Origin: Actinomadura latina NBRC 106108
Lineage (GTDB): Bacteria > Actinomycetota > Actinomycetes > Streptosporangiales > Streptosporangiaceae
Reading direction: 5' to 3'
Assembly (NCBI RefSeq): GCF_001552195.1
Contig: NZ_BCQS01000003.1
Coordinates: forward strand, 682,001-746,000
DNA length: 64,000 bases
Below are positions 27,936-36,959 of the stretch, one piece after another. The notes under the pieces were generated by a model. The model was not told the origin of the DNA and did not search any database. It saw only the letters and a list, made by a program, of their open reading frames with translations. Position 1 is the first letter of the stretch. Each line of letters begins with the position of its first letter. Both the position numbers and the translations under genes were made by a program.

Positions 27936-28547
27936 CTAGGCGTTCTGGGGTTCGGGTTCTCCGGTCAGGCCGCGGACCTTCATCGCGTGCAGGACGAGGT
28001 CGATGAGGACCTGCTTGCAGGATTCGAGGCTGCGCGCGTCGCAGAGCATGACGGGGACCTTGGGGCCCAGGTTGAGGGCCATCTGGATCTCCGCGAGGTC
28101 GTACTCCTTGGCGCCGTCGAAGCAGTTGACGGCGACGATGAACGGGGTGCCGCGGCGCTCGAAGTAGTCGACCGACGGGAAGCAGTCGGACAGCCGGCGG
28201 GTGTCGGCGAGGACGACGGCGCCGAGCGCCCCGAGGGAGACCTCGTCCCACATGAACCAGAAGCGCTCCTGGCCCGGGGTGCCGAACAGGTAGAGGACGT
28301 ACTCGTTCCGCATCGTGATGCGGCCGAAGTCCATCGCGACCGTGGTGGTGCTCTTGCGCTCGACGCCGGAGAGGTCGTCCACGCCGACGCCCTGGTCGGT
28401 GAGGAGTTCCTCGGTGCGCAGCGGCTGGGTCTCGGAGACCGTGCCCACCATCGTGGTCTTGCCGACCCCGAAACCGCCCGCGATCACGATCTTGACCGCG
28501 GTGGGGAGCCGGCGGGCGCGCACGCCCCTAGAGGGCCCGGAGACCAT
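27936..28547 (-). CDS. cvnD: Conservon GTP-binding protein CvnD
   Basis: A 203-residue Ras-like ATP/GTP-binding protein. The P-loop is GGFGVGKTTMVG, switch II is LFGTPGQERFWFMWDE, and VNCFDGAKEY stands where NKxD is usual. In Streptomyces conservons this protein joins CvnA, B and C in a membrane-associated complex likened to eukaryotic G-protein signalling. ATG 28547 overlaps cvnC by 20 bases. Last gene of the conservon; the shared terminator lies 7 bases beyond the stop. Confidence 0.92.
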   Translation of the reverse strand: MVSGPSRGVRARRLPTAVKIVIAGGFGVGKTTMVGTVSETQPLRTEELLTDQGVGVDDLSGVERKSTTTVAMDFGRITMRNEYVLYLFGTPGQERFWFMWDEVSLGALGAVVLADTRRLSDCFPSVDYFERRGTPFIVAVNCFDGAKEYDLAEIQMALNLGPKVPVMLCDARSLESCKQVLIDLVLHAMKVRGLTGEPEPQNA

Positions 28548-28968
28548 CGATCACCGCCTTGTAGAGCCTGATGTCGTGCATGTCCGCCTCCGGTTCGGGT
28601 TCTTGCAGGGAGACGAACCCCTTGTCGAGCAGGTCGCCGAGCATCACCCGCACGGTCGCGACCGGCAGGTCGAGGTGCCCGGTGAGTTCGGCGACCGACA
28701 TGACGTTCTGGCTGAGCTGGAGGATCGCCAGATGCTCGGGTCCGAGCCCGATCGTGGTGTCGGGTTCCGCGCCGACCGCGACCACGAGTGTGATCAGGTC
28801 GAACTTGCCCCGGGTCGGCTCGATGCGCCCGCTGGTCATCACGTAGGGCCGCACCATGGGTCCGGCGTGCTCGTCGAGGTAGCGCTCGTGCGGTTCCGGC
28901 TCCGGGACGGGCGGGCGCGGCGGGTCCTCCGGCCAGAGTTCGGGCGAGGGATCCTCGGGCGGCATCAT
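28528..28968 (-). CDS. cvnC: Conservon DUF742 protein CvnC
   Basis: A 146-residue protein of family DUF742, which folds as a winged helix. Visible features are VRPYVMTSGRIEPTRGKFDLITLV, cut here at its start, then LSQNVMSVAELTGHLDLPVATVRVMLGDLLDKGF, which reads as the helix-turn-helix part; I quote them only as landmarks (about 38-60 and 85-118). The first 35 residues are Pro/Glu-rich. Overlaps cvnB by four bases and cvnD by 20. Acts in the conservon complex; DNA binding is not established. Confidence 0.9.
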   Translation of the reverse strand: MMPPEDPSPELWPEDPPRPPVPEPEPHERYLDEHAGPMVRPYVMTSGRIEPTRGKFDLITLVVAVGAEPDTTIGLGPEHLAILQLSQNVMSVAELTGHLDLPVATVRVMLGDLLDKGFVSLQEPEPEADMHDIRLYKAVIDGLRAL

Positions 28969-29390
28969 GTCGGGCGGCCCTCCGCGGCGGTCTCCGTCCG
29001 CGACGGCGAGGTGAGATGGTCGCCCATGCTGGTGACGAGCATCGCCATCTCGTAGGCGATGAGGCCGACGTCGGCCTCATCGTCGGCCAGCACTGCGAGG
29101 CACGCGCCCTTCCCGGCCACCGTCACGAGCAGGAACCGCGACTGCATCTCGATGATCGTCTGCCGGACGGGGCCGCCGCCGAACCGCGCCCCGGCGCCCT
29201 TGGCCAGGCTCTGGATGCCGGCGGCCACGGCGGCGAGGTGCTCGCCGTCGTCCTGGCTCATCCCCTCCGACGAGGCCATGAGGAGACCGTCCGCCGACAG
29301 GACGACCGCGTTGCGCGCGTGCGGCACGCGGTGCACCAGGTCGTCCAGCAGCCAGCCCAGATCGGACGGTGAACCTGCCTTCTGCTTCAC
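28965..29390 (-). CDS. cvnB: Conservon roadblock/LC7 protein CvnB
   Basis: A 141-residue protein with a roadblock/LC7 domain over about 10-120, the fold of regulators that bind small GTPases; LGWLLDDLVHRVPHARNAVV starts it. It is expected to act on CvnD as a GTPase-activating or scaffolding partner. GTG 29390 overlaps the cvnA stop (GTGA), so the four genes are translationally linked. Confidence 0.92.
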   Translation of the reverse strand: MKQKAGSPSDLGWLLDDLVHRVPHARNAVVLSADGLLMASSEGMSQDDGEHLAAVAAGIQSLAKGAGARFGGGPVRQTIIEMQSRFLLVTVAGKGACLAVLADDEADVGLIAYEMAMLVTSMGDHLTSPSRTETAAEGRPT

Positions 29391-31954
29391 TGCTCGTCCT
29401 CGCCTTCCACTGCTTCGTTGCCGAGCGATTCGACCGCCGTCCTCGCAAGGCGGGTGCCGCGCTGGTAGGAACCCATGATCCGCTGAATCTCCTCGGGCGA
29501 GCGGCCGGGGTCGTCGTGCTCGTCCGGCTGCTCGGCGGCGGCGGACTCGTCGGTGCGCAGCGGCTCCGCGAGGTTGGCCTGGGGAACGCGGACGGGCAGG
29601 CCGGACGGGGTGGTTGAGCTATCGGTCACGGGCGGCTGGTCCTCCGGGTGACTGGTCGCTGCGTCACCGGGCGGTTCGGGACCGTCCGGCGGTTCCGCCG
29701 GGGCGGAACCATGGGCGGGGTCGGCCTGGGGTGCGGTGCTCAGCGGCTCGGCGGCCTGCGGTCCGGTGCTCTGCGGTCCGGTGCTCTGCGGTCCGGTGGT
29801 CAGCGGGTCGCCGGTGGCGTCCGAGCGGGTGCCGGTCCCAGTCCCGGTCGCCTGGGCCTCGGGGGAGTCCGGGGCGTCCGTGTCGTCGGATTCGGACGCG
29901 GGCGGTGCCACCAGGGCGAGCGGGGAGGCGGACTGCTGCCTGGTCAGGGTCGCGACACCGCGCGTCCCGGCCGCCTGCGCGTCCGCAGGCCGGCCCCGCT
30001 CGGCGCCGGCCGGGACCGCCGCCGGCTGCCGGACGGCCAGGCCGTTCTCGGTGGTGGCGGCGGGGGCCCGCCGGGCGCCGCTCTCGACGACCAGCTCCTG
30101 CGGGATGACGATGACGGCCGTCGTGCCGCCGTAGGCGGAGCGCTTGAGCGCGACGCGGACGCCGTAGCGCTCGGCCAGCTTCGCGACGACGAACAGGCCG
30201 AGCTGCACGGAGCTGCGCAGGTTGAACTCGGGCGGGTCGACGATCCGCTCGTTGATCTCGGCGAGCTTGTCGTCGGTCATGCCGAGCCCGCGGTCCTCGA
30301 TGTCGATGGCGAAGCCGTTGGCGACGAGGTGCCCGCCGATGTGCACGGCGGTGTCGGGCGGGGAGAACGACACGGCGTTCTCGATCAGCTCGGCCAGCAG
30401 GTGGGTGACGTCGCCGACGGCCCGTCCGGCCAGTTCGATCGGGCCGAACGGCAGCACGGTGACGCGGGTGTAGTCCTCGACCTCGCCGACGGCGGCGCGG
30501 ACGACGTCCACCATCGGGACCGACTGCCGCCAGCCGCGGGCGGGGATCGAGCCCGACAGCACGATGAGGTTCTCGGCGTTGCGCCGCATGCGGGTCGCGA
30601 GGTGGTCGAGCCGGAACAGCTCTTCCAGGTCCTTGGGGTCGATGTCCCGCTTGCGCTCCATCGTGTCGAGCATGTTCAGCTGCCGGTGCACCAGCGTCTG
30701 GGTGCGGCGCGCCAGGCTCAGCAGGACGTCCCGGATGCCGCGGCGCAGTTCCGCCTGCTCGACGGCGGTGCGGATCGCGGTCTCCTGGACGGCGTTGAAC
30801 GCGCGCCCCACCTGCCCGATCTCGTCGTTGCCGAACTGCAGTGGCGGCGCCTCGACCGCGATGTCGACCTTCTCGCCGTGCCCGAGCCGCTCGACGACGC
30901 CGGGCAGCCGCTGCTCGGCCAGCTCCCAGGCCGCGCCGCGCAGCCGTTCCAGCTGCCGCACGAGGGCGCGCGCCGTGGTGATCGACACGATGATGGACGC
31001 GATGACCGCGAGCAGGCCGAGACCACCGGCGAGCAGCAGCCGGACGATGACCCAGACGCCGAGCGGCGTGGCCCGGTCGATGGTGCGCTCACCGGCCTCG
31101 TCGATGCTCCGGTTCATGTCCGCCAGCCCGGCCTGGGTGGTCTGCCGCCACTGCGCGGCGGTGACCCGCGTGCGCTGGCCCGGCCGGGTTTGGAGCAGCC
31201 GGTCCTCCAGCGCCTTGACCGCCGCCAGCTCGGGGCTGGTGGTCATCTCCTGGTATTCGCGGTGCTCGGTGTCGCGCAGCCCGACCATCGCCTGGTCGAA
31301 GGCGTAGCGCCGGACGGCGATGGACTGGTTGACGGCCTGCAGATCTCCCGAGCTGAGCCGACCGGTCTGAAGCATGCCGGCGACCAGCGCGTCCTCCCGG
31401 GTGAGCAGCTCGCCGCTACGGGCGACCGCGATGGCGGCGCGCACGACGTCGGCGAAGTCATCGTCGTCCAGGGTGGCCATGGCGTCGTACATGCGGTACA
31501 CGGCCTCGTTCATGGCCGTGTAGTTCTGGAGCGCCTGATTGCGGCCCATCGCGCCCGAGTCCACGGCCCGGCGGTAGTCGCCGAGCTTCCGCAGGAGTCC
31601 GACCGCCTCCGCCATGCGGTTCTCGAGCGTGTCGTCGGCGGCGCGTCTCACCGAGCCGCTCTCGGTGCGGTCGATCATGGTCGCCACGGTCTTGTCGGTC
31701 TTGCTCCGCTGGGTCACCATGGCTTCGCGCCCGTTCTGGTTGGGAGCGGCGAGGTAGACCATGGTGAAGCGGCGCTCGTTCTGCAGTTCGACCAGCATCG
31801 GGTTGGATGCGGTCACGACCGTGTTCAGCGTGCTCACCCAGAGGAGGTTGACGCCCTCCCGTGCGGTCACCCATGCCGCGAAGGCCCACAGAGCGGTGAG
31901 TGACAGCAGCATCGCCGCAATCTTGGTCCGCAGTCGCGAGTTGCGGAAGCGCAT
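29387..31954 (-). CDS. cvnA: Conservon sensor histidine kinase CvnA with NIT-type sensor domain
   Basis: An 855-residue membrane kinase. Membrane segment 1 is at about 12-30, the extracellular NIT-like helical sensor domain at 45-295, membrane segment 2 at 300-325, HAMP to about 385, a dimerisation-type helix pair at 400-468, and the ATPase domain at 480-620 with N-box ELIENAVSFSPPD and DRGLGMTDDKL. Residues 640-855 are Pro/Ser/Thr-rich and disordered, with a TGPQS triplet repeat. H451 (LDHLATR) is a possible but not certain phosphorylation site. ATG 31954. The operon has terpene genes directly upstream on the same strand. Confidence 0.92.
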   Translation of the reverse strand: MRFRNSRLRTKIAAMLLSLTALWAFAAWVTAREGVNLLWVSTLNTVVTASNPMLVELQNERRFTMVYLAAPNQNGREAMVTQRSKTDKTVATMIDRTESGSVRRAADDTLENRMAEAVGLLRKLGDYRRAVDSGAMGRNQALQNYTAMNEAVYRMYDAMATLDDDDFADVVRAAIAVARSGELLTREDALVAGMLQTGRLSSGDLQAVNQSIAVRRYAFDQAMVGLRDTEHREYQEMTTSPELAAVKALEDRLLQTRPGQRTRVTAAQWRQTTQAGLADMNRSIDEAGERTIDRATPLGVWVIVRLLLAGGLGLLAVIASIIVSITTARALVRQLERLRGAAWELAEQRLPGVVERLGHGEKVDIAVEAPPLQFGNDEIGQVGRAFNAVQETAIRTAVEQAELRRGIRDVLLSLARRTQTLVHRQLNMLDTMERKRDIDPKDLEELFRLDHLATRMRRNAENLIVLSGSIPARGWRQSVPMVDVVRAAVGEVEDYTRVTVLPFGPIELAGRAVGDVTHLLAELIENAVSFSPPDTAVHIGGHLVANGFAIDIEDRGLGMTDDKLAEINERIVDPPEFNLRSSVQLGLFVVAKLAERYGVRVALKRSAYGGTTAVIVIPQELVVESGARRAPAATTENGLAVRQPAAVPAGAERGRPADAQAAGTRGVATLTRQQSASPLALVAPPASESDDTDAPDSPEAQATGTGTGTRSDATGDPLTTGPQSTGPQSTGPQAAEPLSTAPQADPAHGSAPAEPPDGPEPPGDAATSHPEDQPPVTDSSTTPSGLPVRVPQANLAEPLRTDESAAAEQPDEHDDPGRSPEEIQRIMGSYQRGTRLARTAVESLGNEAVEGEDEQ

Positions 31955-32162
31955 TATTTAACCCAACAATATGTCAAGGCGCCCTGCAATTGGCGGAAAA
32001 TGTCCGAATGCTGGGCGCGCGATGGTGGGGTATGCAGGGGAACGCCGATGTCGGCCGGTTCTGTTGCTTGCAGCACCATACCAACGACCTCATAGGCACT
32101 CAAGGCGAATCGTTTGATTTGGGAAGATTCCGAACGCCTTCACGAGGATCGAGTGGGGTGAA
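31955..32162. other. Intergenic region between cvnA and the class II cyclase
   Basis: This 208-base stretch is clearly poorer in GC than its surroundings and holds no convincing gene. It presumably carries the cvnA promoter on the minus strand. I see no strong hairpin, so read-through from the terpene genes into the conservon is not excluded. Confidence 0.5.
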
Positions 32163-33866
32163 TCACATCAGAGATCCCGCACGGTATTCCTGGAGCAGCG
32201 CGAGTGCGGCGAAAGTGACAGCGCTCACGATGGTGGCCGGGAGGTATGTATCCTTGTCATGCCACAGCGGTGGATTATTGAAATTTGTTAGCATTTGTCC
32301 GATTGTTTGGGGGGTGTCCGCCGCATCCGCCGTACCCCCCGCCGTCAGGGCCGATCGGATGAAGGCGCCGCCGCGGAAGGCCGCACGCAGGCACTCATTC
32401 CAGAGCGGCTCCCGAGCCGATCCGGCGAGCAGGAGGATGTGCACGGCGTACGCCGTCTCCTCGATGGTGCCGTCCCAGCGTCCCCACCCCCCGTCCGCCC
32501 GCTGGGAGCCGAGCACCCAGCGGACCGCGCGGTCCACGCAACCCGCGTGCCCGGACCCGGAACCGTACCGCTGAAGGGCCAGCGCGGCGCAGCACGTGGC
32601 GTAATAGGGGGACGCGTGCCAGCGGTCCCGCCAGGAACCGTCGGCCTCCTGCCGCTCGCACAGCCAGGAAGTGATCTTGAACATCGGGGCGGAATAGCGG
32701 TGTGCCGCGGTGCCGCCGCCGGTGGTCTCCAGGAAGTGCCCGAACGCCTCCAGTACGTGGGCGTTGGTCGTCACGGATCGGCCGTTCTCGCCCTGCCAGG
32801 TACAGAAATGCGTGTCCAGCTCGTACTGCAGGAGAAGGTCGGGTGCACAGGGACTGCCGAGGAGCGAAAGGGCATAAAGCACACCAGAGCTGGTGTCGGC
32901 ATCGGGCGGGAGGCCTTCGCCCCCTCCGGTACCGGCCGACCCCAGAGCGGCACGCAGTTCGGCCGTCAGCCGCGGCGGCGCCTTCACCGGGATTCCGGCC
33001 CGTGTCAGCCAGCTCAGTACCCATCCCCGCTCGAACTCGGTGATGGGCGTGGCCACAGGCACCGGTCCTCTGTACTGGGCGACGCCCGCCTCCAGATACC
33101 GGCGAGCCCGCGCCCGGGTACCGTTGCGCGGGTCGGGTTCATGGCCGAGCCAGGCGGCCGTGGCCGCGGGGGAGGCGCCCACCGTCCCCGAAGGCCCGGG
33201 AACGACGGAGCCGGTTCCGCGGGCGGAGTCGCCCGCGATCTCCAGCGCGTGCAGGAGCTTCTCCGGGATCGGATCGCCCCGCTCCAGCACCTCCCGGACG
33301 ACGGGAAGCAGTTCGCCGGTCATCCCGGCGGGGGCGCGCAGGCGGCGGTCGGGGGCCGTCCAGTGCCCCAGCCCGGGGATCCAGCTCATCGCCCGCGCGT
33401 CCAGCCGGACGTTGATCCGTTCGATCAGGTAGGGAACGATGTGCTCGATGGCGGGCATGTCCGGCAGGTCGAGGACGCGCCCCGGGGCGAGCCACCTCGA
33501 CAGCAGCACCATCCCCCGCCCGGCGGCACGCGCCACGTCGGCGACAGATACTCCGGGCGGCTCCACGCGGGAAGGGGATGCGCCGAGGGCGGAGAGCAGG
33601 GCCTCGGTCGCGCTGAGGGTCGGAACCAGCGCGTACCCGTCGTCCGGCAGGCCCCAGCCGCCGTCCGGCCGCTGCTCTGCCAGCAGGAACCGCAGCCGCT
33701 CTCCGTGGCCGGTCAGCCAGGGGACCAGGGACACCAGCCTGCCGGTCTCGTAGACCGACGGCGAGGACGACCCCCAGGGCCGCTCGGTCAGGTCGTCGAC
33801 GATCTTCTGCGCCGACACGATGATGTCGACGAGGCCCGCGCAGTCCGGGGTCGCGTCCAGTGTCAC
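32163..33866 (-). CDS. Class II terpene cyclase (prenyltransferase/squalene-hopene fold)
   Basis: A 567-residue soluble enzyme that protonates and cyclises a linear prenyl diphosphate or similar substrate. The alpha/alpha-barrel QW-type repeats QRPDGGWG (66-73), QEADGSW and QRADGGWGRW are clear. The catalytic acid motif is DADT (322-325, in PPDADTSSGVLYAL) rather than the DxDD of most diterpene cyclases; DxDT-type motifs are known from drimenyl-diphosphate-type enzymes. The frame is open to 33950, but GTG 33866 overlaps the stop of the class I gene (GTGA) and removes a poor N-terminus. Third gene of the P450-class I-class II unit. Substrate (FPP or GGPP) is not determinable. Confidence 0.85.
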   Translation of the reverse strand: MTLDATPDCAGLVDIIVSAQKIVDDLTERPWGSSSPSVYETGRLVSLVPWLTGHGERLRFLLAEQRPDGGWGLPDDGYALVPTLSATEALLSALGASPSRVEPPGVSVADVARAAGRGMVLLSRWLAPGRVLDLPDMPAIEHIVPYLIERINVRLDARAMSWIPGLGHWTAPDRRLRAPAGMTGELLPVVREVLERGDPIPEKLLHALEIAGDSARGTGSVVPGPSGTVGASPAATAAWLGHEPDPRNGTRARARRYLEAGVAQYRGPVPVATPITEFERGWVLSWLTRAGIPVKAPPRLTAELRAALGSAGTGGGEGLPPDADTSSGVLYALSLLGSPCAPDLLLQYELDTHFCTWQGENGRSVTTNAHVLEAFGHFLETTGGGTAAHRYSAPMFKITSWLCERQEADGSWRDRWHASPYYATCCAALALQRYGSGSGHAGCVDRAVRWVLGSQRADGGWGRWDGTIEETAYAVHILLLAGSAREPLWNECLRAAFRGGAFIRSALTAGGTADAADTPQTIGQMLTNFNNPPLWHDKDTYLPATIVSAVTFAALALLQEYRAGSLM

Positions 33867-34807
33867 AGCGATCCCCAGTAGTCGCTGATGCCGTAGAACC
33901 CGGTGCTGTAGCCGATCTGGCGTTCCAGGTAGTCCACGGCCTCCGGGCACTCGCCGCGCAACGGTTCGAGCAGCGTGCGGCAGTGCCGGACGATCTCCTC
34001 GATGCGCGCGGTCAGCATGCCGGCGTCGGCGCCGAGCAACTGCGCGTTGAGATCGTTCCAGGCCTTGTCCCGTTCCAGTGTGGCCAGGTCGTTCAGCAGC
34101 CGGAGGATCTTCTGCACCTCGCGGCTGATGACCTGGAGCCGGTCGACGTGTGCCAGGGTGGCCGTGTCGCCGTTGACGATCCAGTGCGAGATGTTGACCC
34201 AGGCCGATCCATAGTTGTCGGCGTTGTCGAGGTAGTCCTCGAAGGACGGCAGGGCGCTCCGGTCACCGGACGAGGCCGACGCCTTCCACTCCACCTCCCG
34301 CGCCCCCGCCTCCAGCAGCCGCACCAGCTGGCCCCGCCAGTCGTCGCGCAACCCGGCGAAGGCGGGGGAGGCGGCGACATCGTCGCGGATGTCGGCCAGG
34401 AACCGGGCGAGCCCGTCACCGGGCGCCGGATCGCGGCCGTCGGCCACGGCGAGGCAGCGCCGGTTGAGGTCGTCGATCTCCTTCCGGGTCGTCGCCACGT
34501 GGTCGACCAGCCAGTCCAGGCCGAAGATCCACAACGAGGTGCGGTTGGCGATCCGCAGCCGCGCGGCGCTCAGCTCCGGGGAGCCGAACGCGTTGGCGCA
34601 CGCGACGGCGGTGAACAGGGTTCCGTCGATGGGCTTGACGGCGAAGACGTCGGGATAGGCCTCCGCGCACGCCGCGAGGTCGCGGGCGGCCCGCACCGCC
34701 TGCGCCAGGACTGCGCCGTGGCCCTGGGCCACGCGCATCGGAACGCCGGCGGCCCGCTCCGCGCTGGACGGGGGGACGCCGTCGTCCGGGATGTCAGTGT
34801 TCGGCAT
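33863..34807 (-). CDS. Class I terpene synthase
   Basis: A 314-residue enzyme expected to ionise a prenyl diphosphate with Mg2+. The metal motif near the first helix pair is DWLVDH (D98, D102) in place of DDxxD, and the second motif is NDLATLERD (N239, T243, D247), a variant of N-x3-S/T-x3-E with Asp at the end. These variants occur in actinobacterial labdane-type class I enzymes. It lies between the P450 and the class II cyclase with a 4-base overlap to the latter, so the two cyclases probably act in sequence on one substrate. Start ATG 34807. Confidence 0.82.
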   Translation of the reverse strand: MPNTDIPDDGVPPSSAERAAGVPMRVAQGHGAVLAQAVRAARDLAACAEAYPDVFAVKPIDGTLFTAVACANAFGSPELSAARLRIANRTSLWIFGLDWLVDHVATTRKEIDDLNRRCLAVADGRDPAPGDGLARFLADIRDDVAASPAFAGLRDDWRGQLVRLLEAGAREVEWKASASSGDRSALPSFEDYLDNADNYGSAWVNISHWIVNGDTATLAHVDRLQVISREVQKILRLLNDLATLERDKAWNDLNAQLLGADAGMLTARIEEIVRHCRTLLEPLRGECPEAVDYLERQIGYSTGFYGISDYWGSL

Positions 34808-34829
34808 CGCTCTGCCCTCGATGCCGTTC

Positions 34830-36206
34830 TCAGGCCGGCCGCTGGAGGGGATCCAGCGTCATCATGATCGGCTTGTCGGGCCGCAGCGTCAGACCCACCT
34901 GCGGCTTGGGCATCTCCGCCCCTTCCACCGGCCGCGTGCGGAACCGGCTGAAGATGGAGGCGAGGATCAGCTGCGCCTCGGCCTGGACGATATGGCGGCC
35001 GATGCACTGGTGCGGGCCGCCGCCGAAGGGGAAGTAGGCGTAGCGGTGGTACCGCCTCGCACGCTCGGGCTCGAACCGGTCGGGGTCGAAGCTGCGGGCG
35101 TCCTCGCCCCAAATCGACTTCATCCGCTGGGTGACGAAGGGGCTGACCAGCACGGTGTCACCCTTGCGGATCCGCACCCCGCTCAGCACGGTGTCCTCGG
35201 TGGCCACCCTGGAGAACAGCCAGCCCACCGGGAAGATGCGCAGCAGCTCCTGGACGACCTGCTTGGTGTATTGGAGTTGCGGCAGGTGCTCGGCGCGGAC
35301 GCGGTCGGTGCCCACCACTCGCAGGGCTTCCTCATGCAGCTTCTCGCTGACCTCCGGATGCCCGTTCAGCAGCGGCCACAGCCAGGTCAGGGCCACGGTG
35401 GTGGTCTCGTTGCTCGCACCGAACGTGGCGAGCAGATTGCTGCGGATCCACCGGTCGTCCACCGGGCCGCCCTCCTGCTTGCCGGCACGGCACAGCGCGG
35501 TGAAGATGTCGTTGCCCTCGCCGGGGTCGTCGCGGTAGCGCTCGACCAGTGCGAACAGGCAGTCGTCCATCGCCTTGACGGCGGCACGGAACGCCCGGTC
35601 GCCGGGCATGGGCACGGACCGTGGCATGAACGGGAACAGGAACCGGTACGCGATCCTCATGACGATCTGCTGCAGGGGCGGGATCATCACATCCGCCTCG
35701 GCACGCGTGATCTTGTCGCCGAAGAGCACCTTGACCACGGTCTTATTGATGATCAGGTACATCTCCTGGAGCATGTCGACCGGGGTGCCGCCCCGGGCGT
35801 TCTCCTCCAGCCCGTCCACCGCGCCGTTGATCGCATCCGCCATCAGCGCGGTGAGCCTCTTGGTGTTGTGGAGGGAGAAGACCGGCTGCAGGGTCCGCTT
35901 GCTCGCGTCCCATCCCGGGCCCTCGTCCAGGATGCTGTCGGTCATCAGGTCGCGGATGGGACGCCAGTAGACCCCGCTGCGGTCGAAACGGTCCGACTGG
36001 TGCCGGAGTACCTGTTCCACGTCCTCGGGATCGGTCGCGAGGTACGGGCGGGAGGCCCCGAGGCCGATCCGCATCAGCTGCCCGCCGGCCTCCTCGCCCA
36101 TGCGTTCGAGCTGCTGCAACGGATCTTTGATGAATCCCAGGGCGGTTCGGTACAGAGGAAAGTTCTTGGCCCGTCGCAAGGGGACGGCGTCAACATCAAC
36201 GGACAC
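34830..36206 (-). CDS. Cytochrome P450, probable terpene-tailoring oxidase
   Basis: A 458-residue soluble P450. The haem-thiolate loop is FPFGGGPHQCIG with C401; ExxR is ELLRIFP, and the I-helix oxygen motif is FGASNETTT, with the usual Thr present. Length and motif style resemble bacterial terpene oxidases. First gene of the three-gene terpene unit; the class I synthase starts 22 bases downstream. GTG 36206 is the natural N-terminus (VSVDVDAVPLRRAK). No ferredoxin or reductase partner is encoded nearby. Confidence 0.92.
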   Translation of the reverse strand: MSVDVDAVPLRRAKNFPLYRTALGFIKDPLQQLERMGEEAGGQLMRIGLGASRPYLATDPEDVEQVLRHQSDRFDRSGVYWRPIRDLMTDSILDEGPGWDASKRTLQPVFSLHNTKRLTALMADAINGAVDGLEENARGGTPVDMLQEMYLIINKTVVKVLFGDKITRAEADVMIPPLQQIVMRIAYRFLFPFMPRSVPMPGDRAFRAAVKAMDDCLFALVERYRDDPGEGNDIFTALCRAGKQEGGPVDDRWIRSNLLATFGASNETTTVALTWLWPLLNGHPEVSEKLHEEALRVVGTDRVRAEHLPQLQYTKQVVQELLRIFPVGWLFSRVATEDTVLSGVRIRKGDTVLVSPFVTQRMKSIWGEDARSFDPDRFEPERARRYHRYAYFPFGGGPHQCIGRHIVQAEAQLILASIFSRFRTRPVEGAEMPKPQVGLTLRPDKPIMMTLDPLQRPA

Positions 36207-36552
36207 TTCCGACGGCCCCCCACGAGCTCGACATCATCGGACCGCCTGCCGTGGCCGCTGCGCTGAGGTCCTGGCTGGGCGATTAGCGATCTCTGGCCAC
36301 GTCTGAGTTTCTTGTGGTGCTTTGTAAGTTTTGCCGGAAGTATCACATGATCAATTAACGCGATCAAGAGGGCGAAGGAAAGAAATATCAGCCTGTTCCG
36401 GGTGGCGTTCGTCACTTGCTGGACGTGTTGTCTCATTTGTTGAGCGACCCTGACATCGTCTGCCCAGGTCACGCCTGGATAGGACTTACTGTCAGCGCTT
36501 GAATCCGCTGAGTAGCGGACGCCGAAAAGAAAAGGTGCCGACCTTATACCGG
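36207..36552. other. Gene-poor, AT-richer region upstream of the terpene unit
   Basis: These 346 bases separate the P450 start from the end of a small secreted-protein gene on the same strand. The middle part has near 50% GC, unusual for this window, and should hold the promoter of the terpene unit. TGATC and GATCA form a small dyad at 36348-36366. A minus-strand frame with one hydrophobic stretch runs through it but lacks coding bias and is not called. Confidence 0.5.
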
Positions 36553-36912
36553 TTACCGGTCGTCTAGCCGGGGCGGGAGGAGGTCCGGCCATGCGACCCG
36601 TCCCGCCACCCGGACCTCGCCGGTCACCGTGCGCGACCCGCAGTGCGCGACGACCGCGTACGTGCTCGGCGCGGCGTCCGGCTTCACGATCGCGGCGCCG
36701 TCCGCGGCCCGCCTGGTGAACGCCTCGGACACCACCCGCGCCCTGCCCGCGCACCCCGGCACCGAGACCCGGACCCGCTCGCCCGGCCGCACCATCGCGG
36801 GCTGGACCGCGACGTCGTCGTGCCGGGTCGCCTTCGCCTCGCCGGTCGCCGGCGCGAGCATTCCCGCCGCGATCAGGGCCGTTCCCAGCAGGCTGACGGT
36901 GACCAGACGCAA
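36553..36912 (-). CDS. Small secreted hypothetical protein
   Basis: A 119-residue protein with a clean signal peptide (about 1-26, LVTVSLLGTALIAAGMLAP, then ATGEAKA). The mature part has two cysteines (PGCAG and AHCGS), likely one disulfide, in a short beta-rich domain beginning VQPAMVRPGERVRVSVPG. I do not recognise the family. The TTG at 36912 is chosen because AGGAG lies 6 bases upstream and the signal peptide starts there. It follows rarD by 47 bases on the same strand. Confidence 0.65.
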   Translation of the reverse strand: MRLVTVSLLGTALIAAGMLAPATGEAKATRHDDVAVQPAMVRPGERVRVSVPGCAGRARVVSEAFTRRAADGAAIVKPDAAPSTYAVVAHCGSRTVTGEVRVAGRVAWPDLLPPRLDDR

Positions 36913-36959
36913 CGGGACTCCTCGAATCCGGGCATATGACGTCCGGCACTTTAGCCCCT

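Noticed and set aside
29756..29815. Short tandem repeat in the end of cvnA
   Set aside because: It encodes a TGPQS repeat inside the disordered C-terminus of CvnA; a coding low-complexity repeat and not a separate element.
33867..33950. Longer N-terminus for the class II cyclase
   Set aside because: The extra residues lie inside the class I synthase gene and do not resemble cyclase N-termini; the GTGA overlap gives a better start.
36074..36440. Minus-strand frame with one hydrophobic helix upstream of and across the P450 start
   Set aside because: It runs into the P450 gene in another frame, lacks GC bias at third positions and has no ribosome site; only the P450 is supported.
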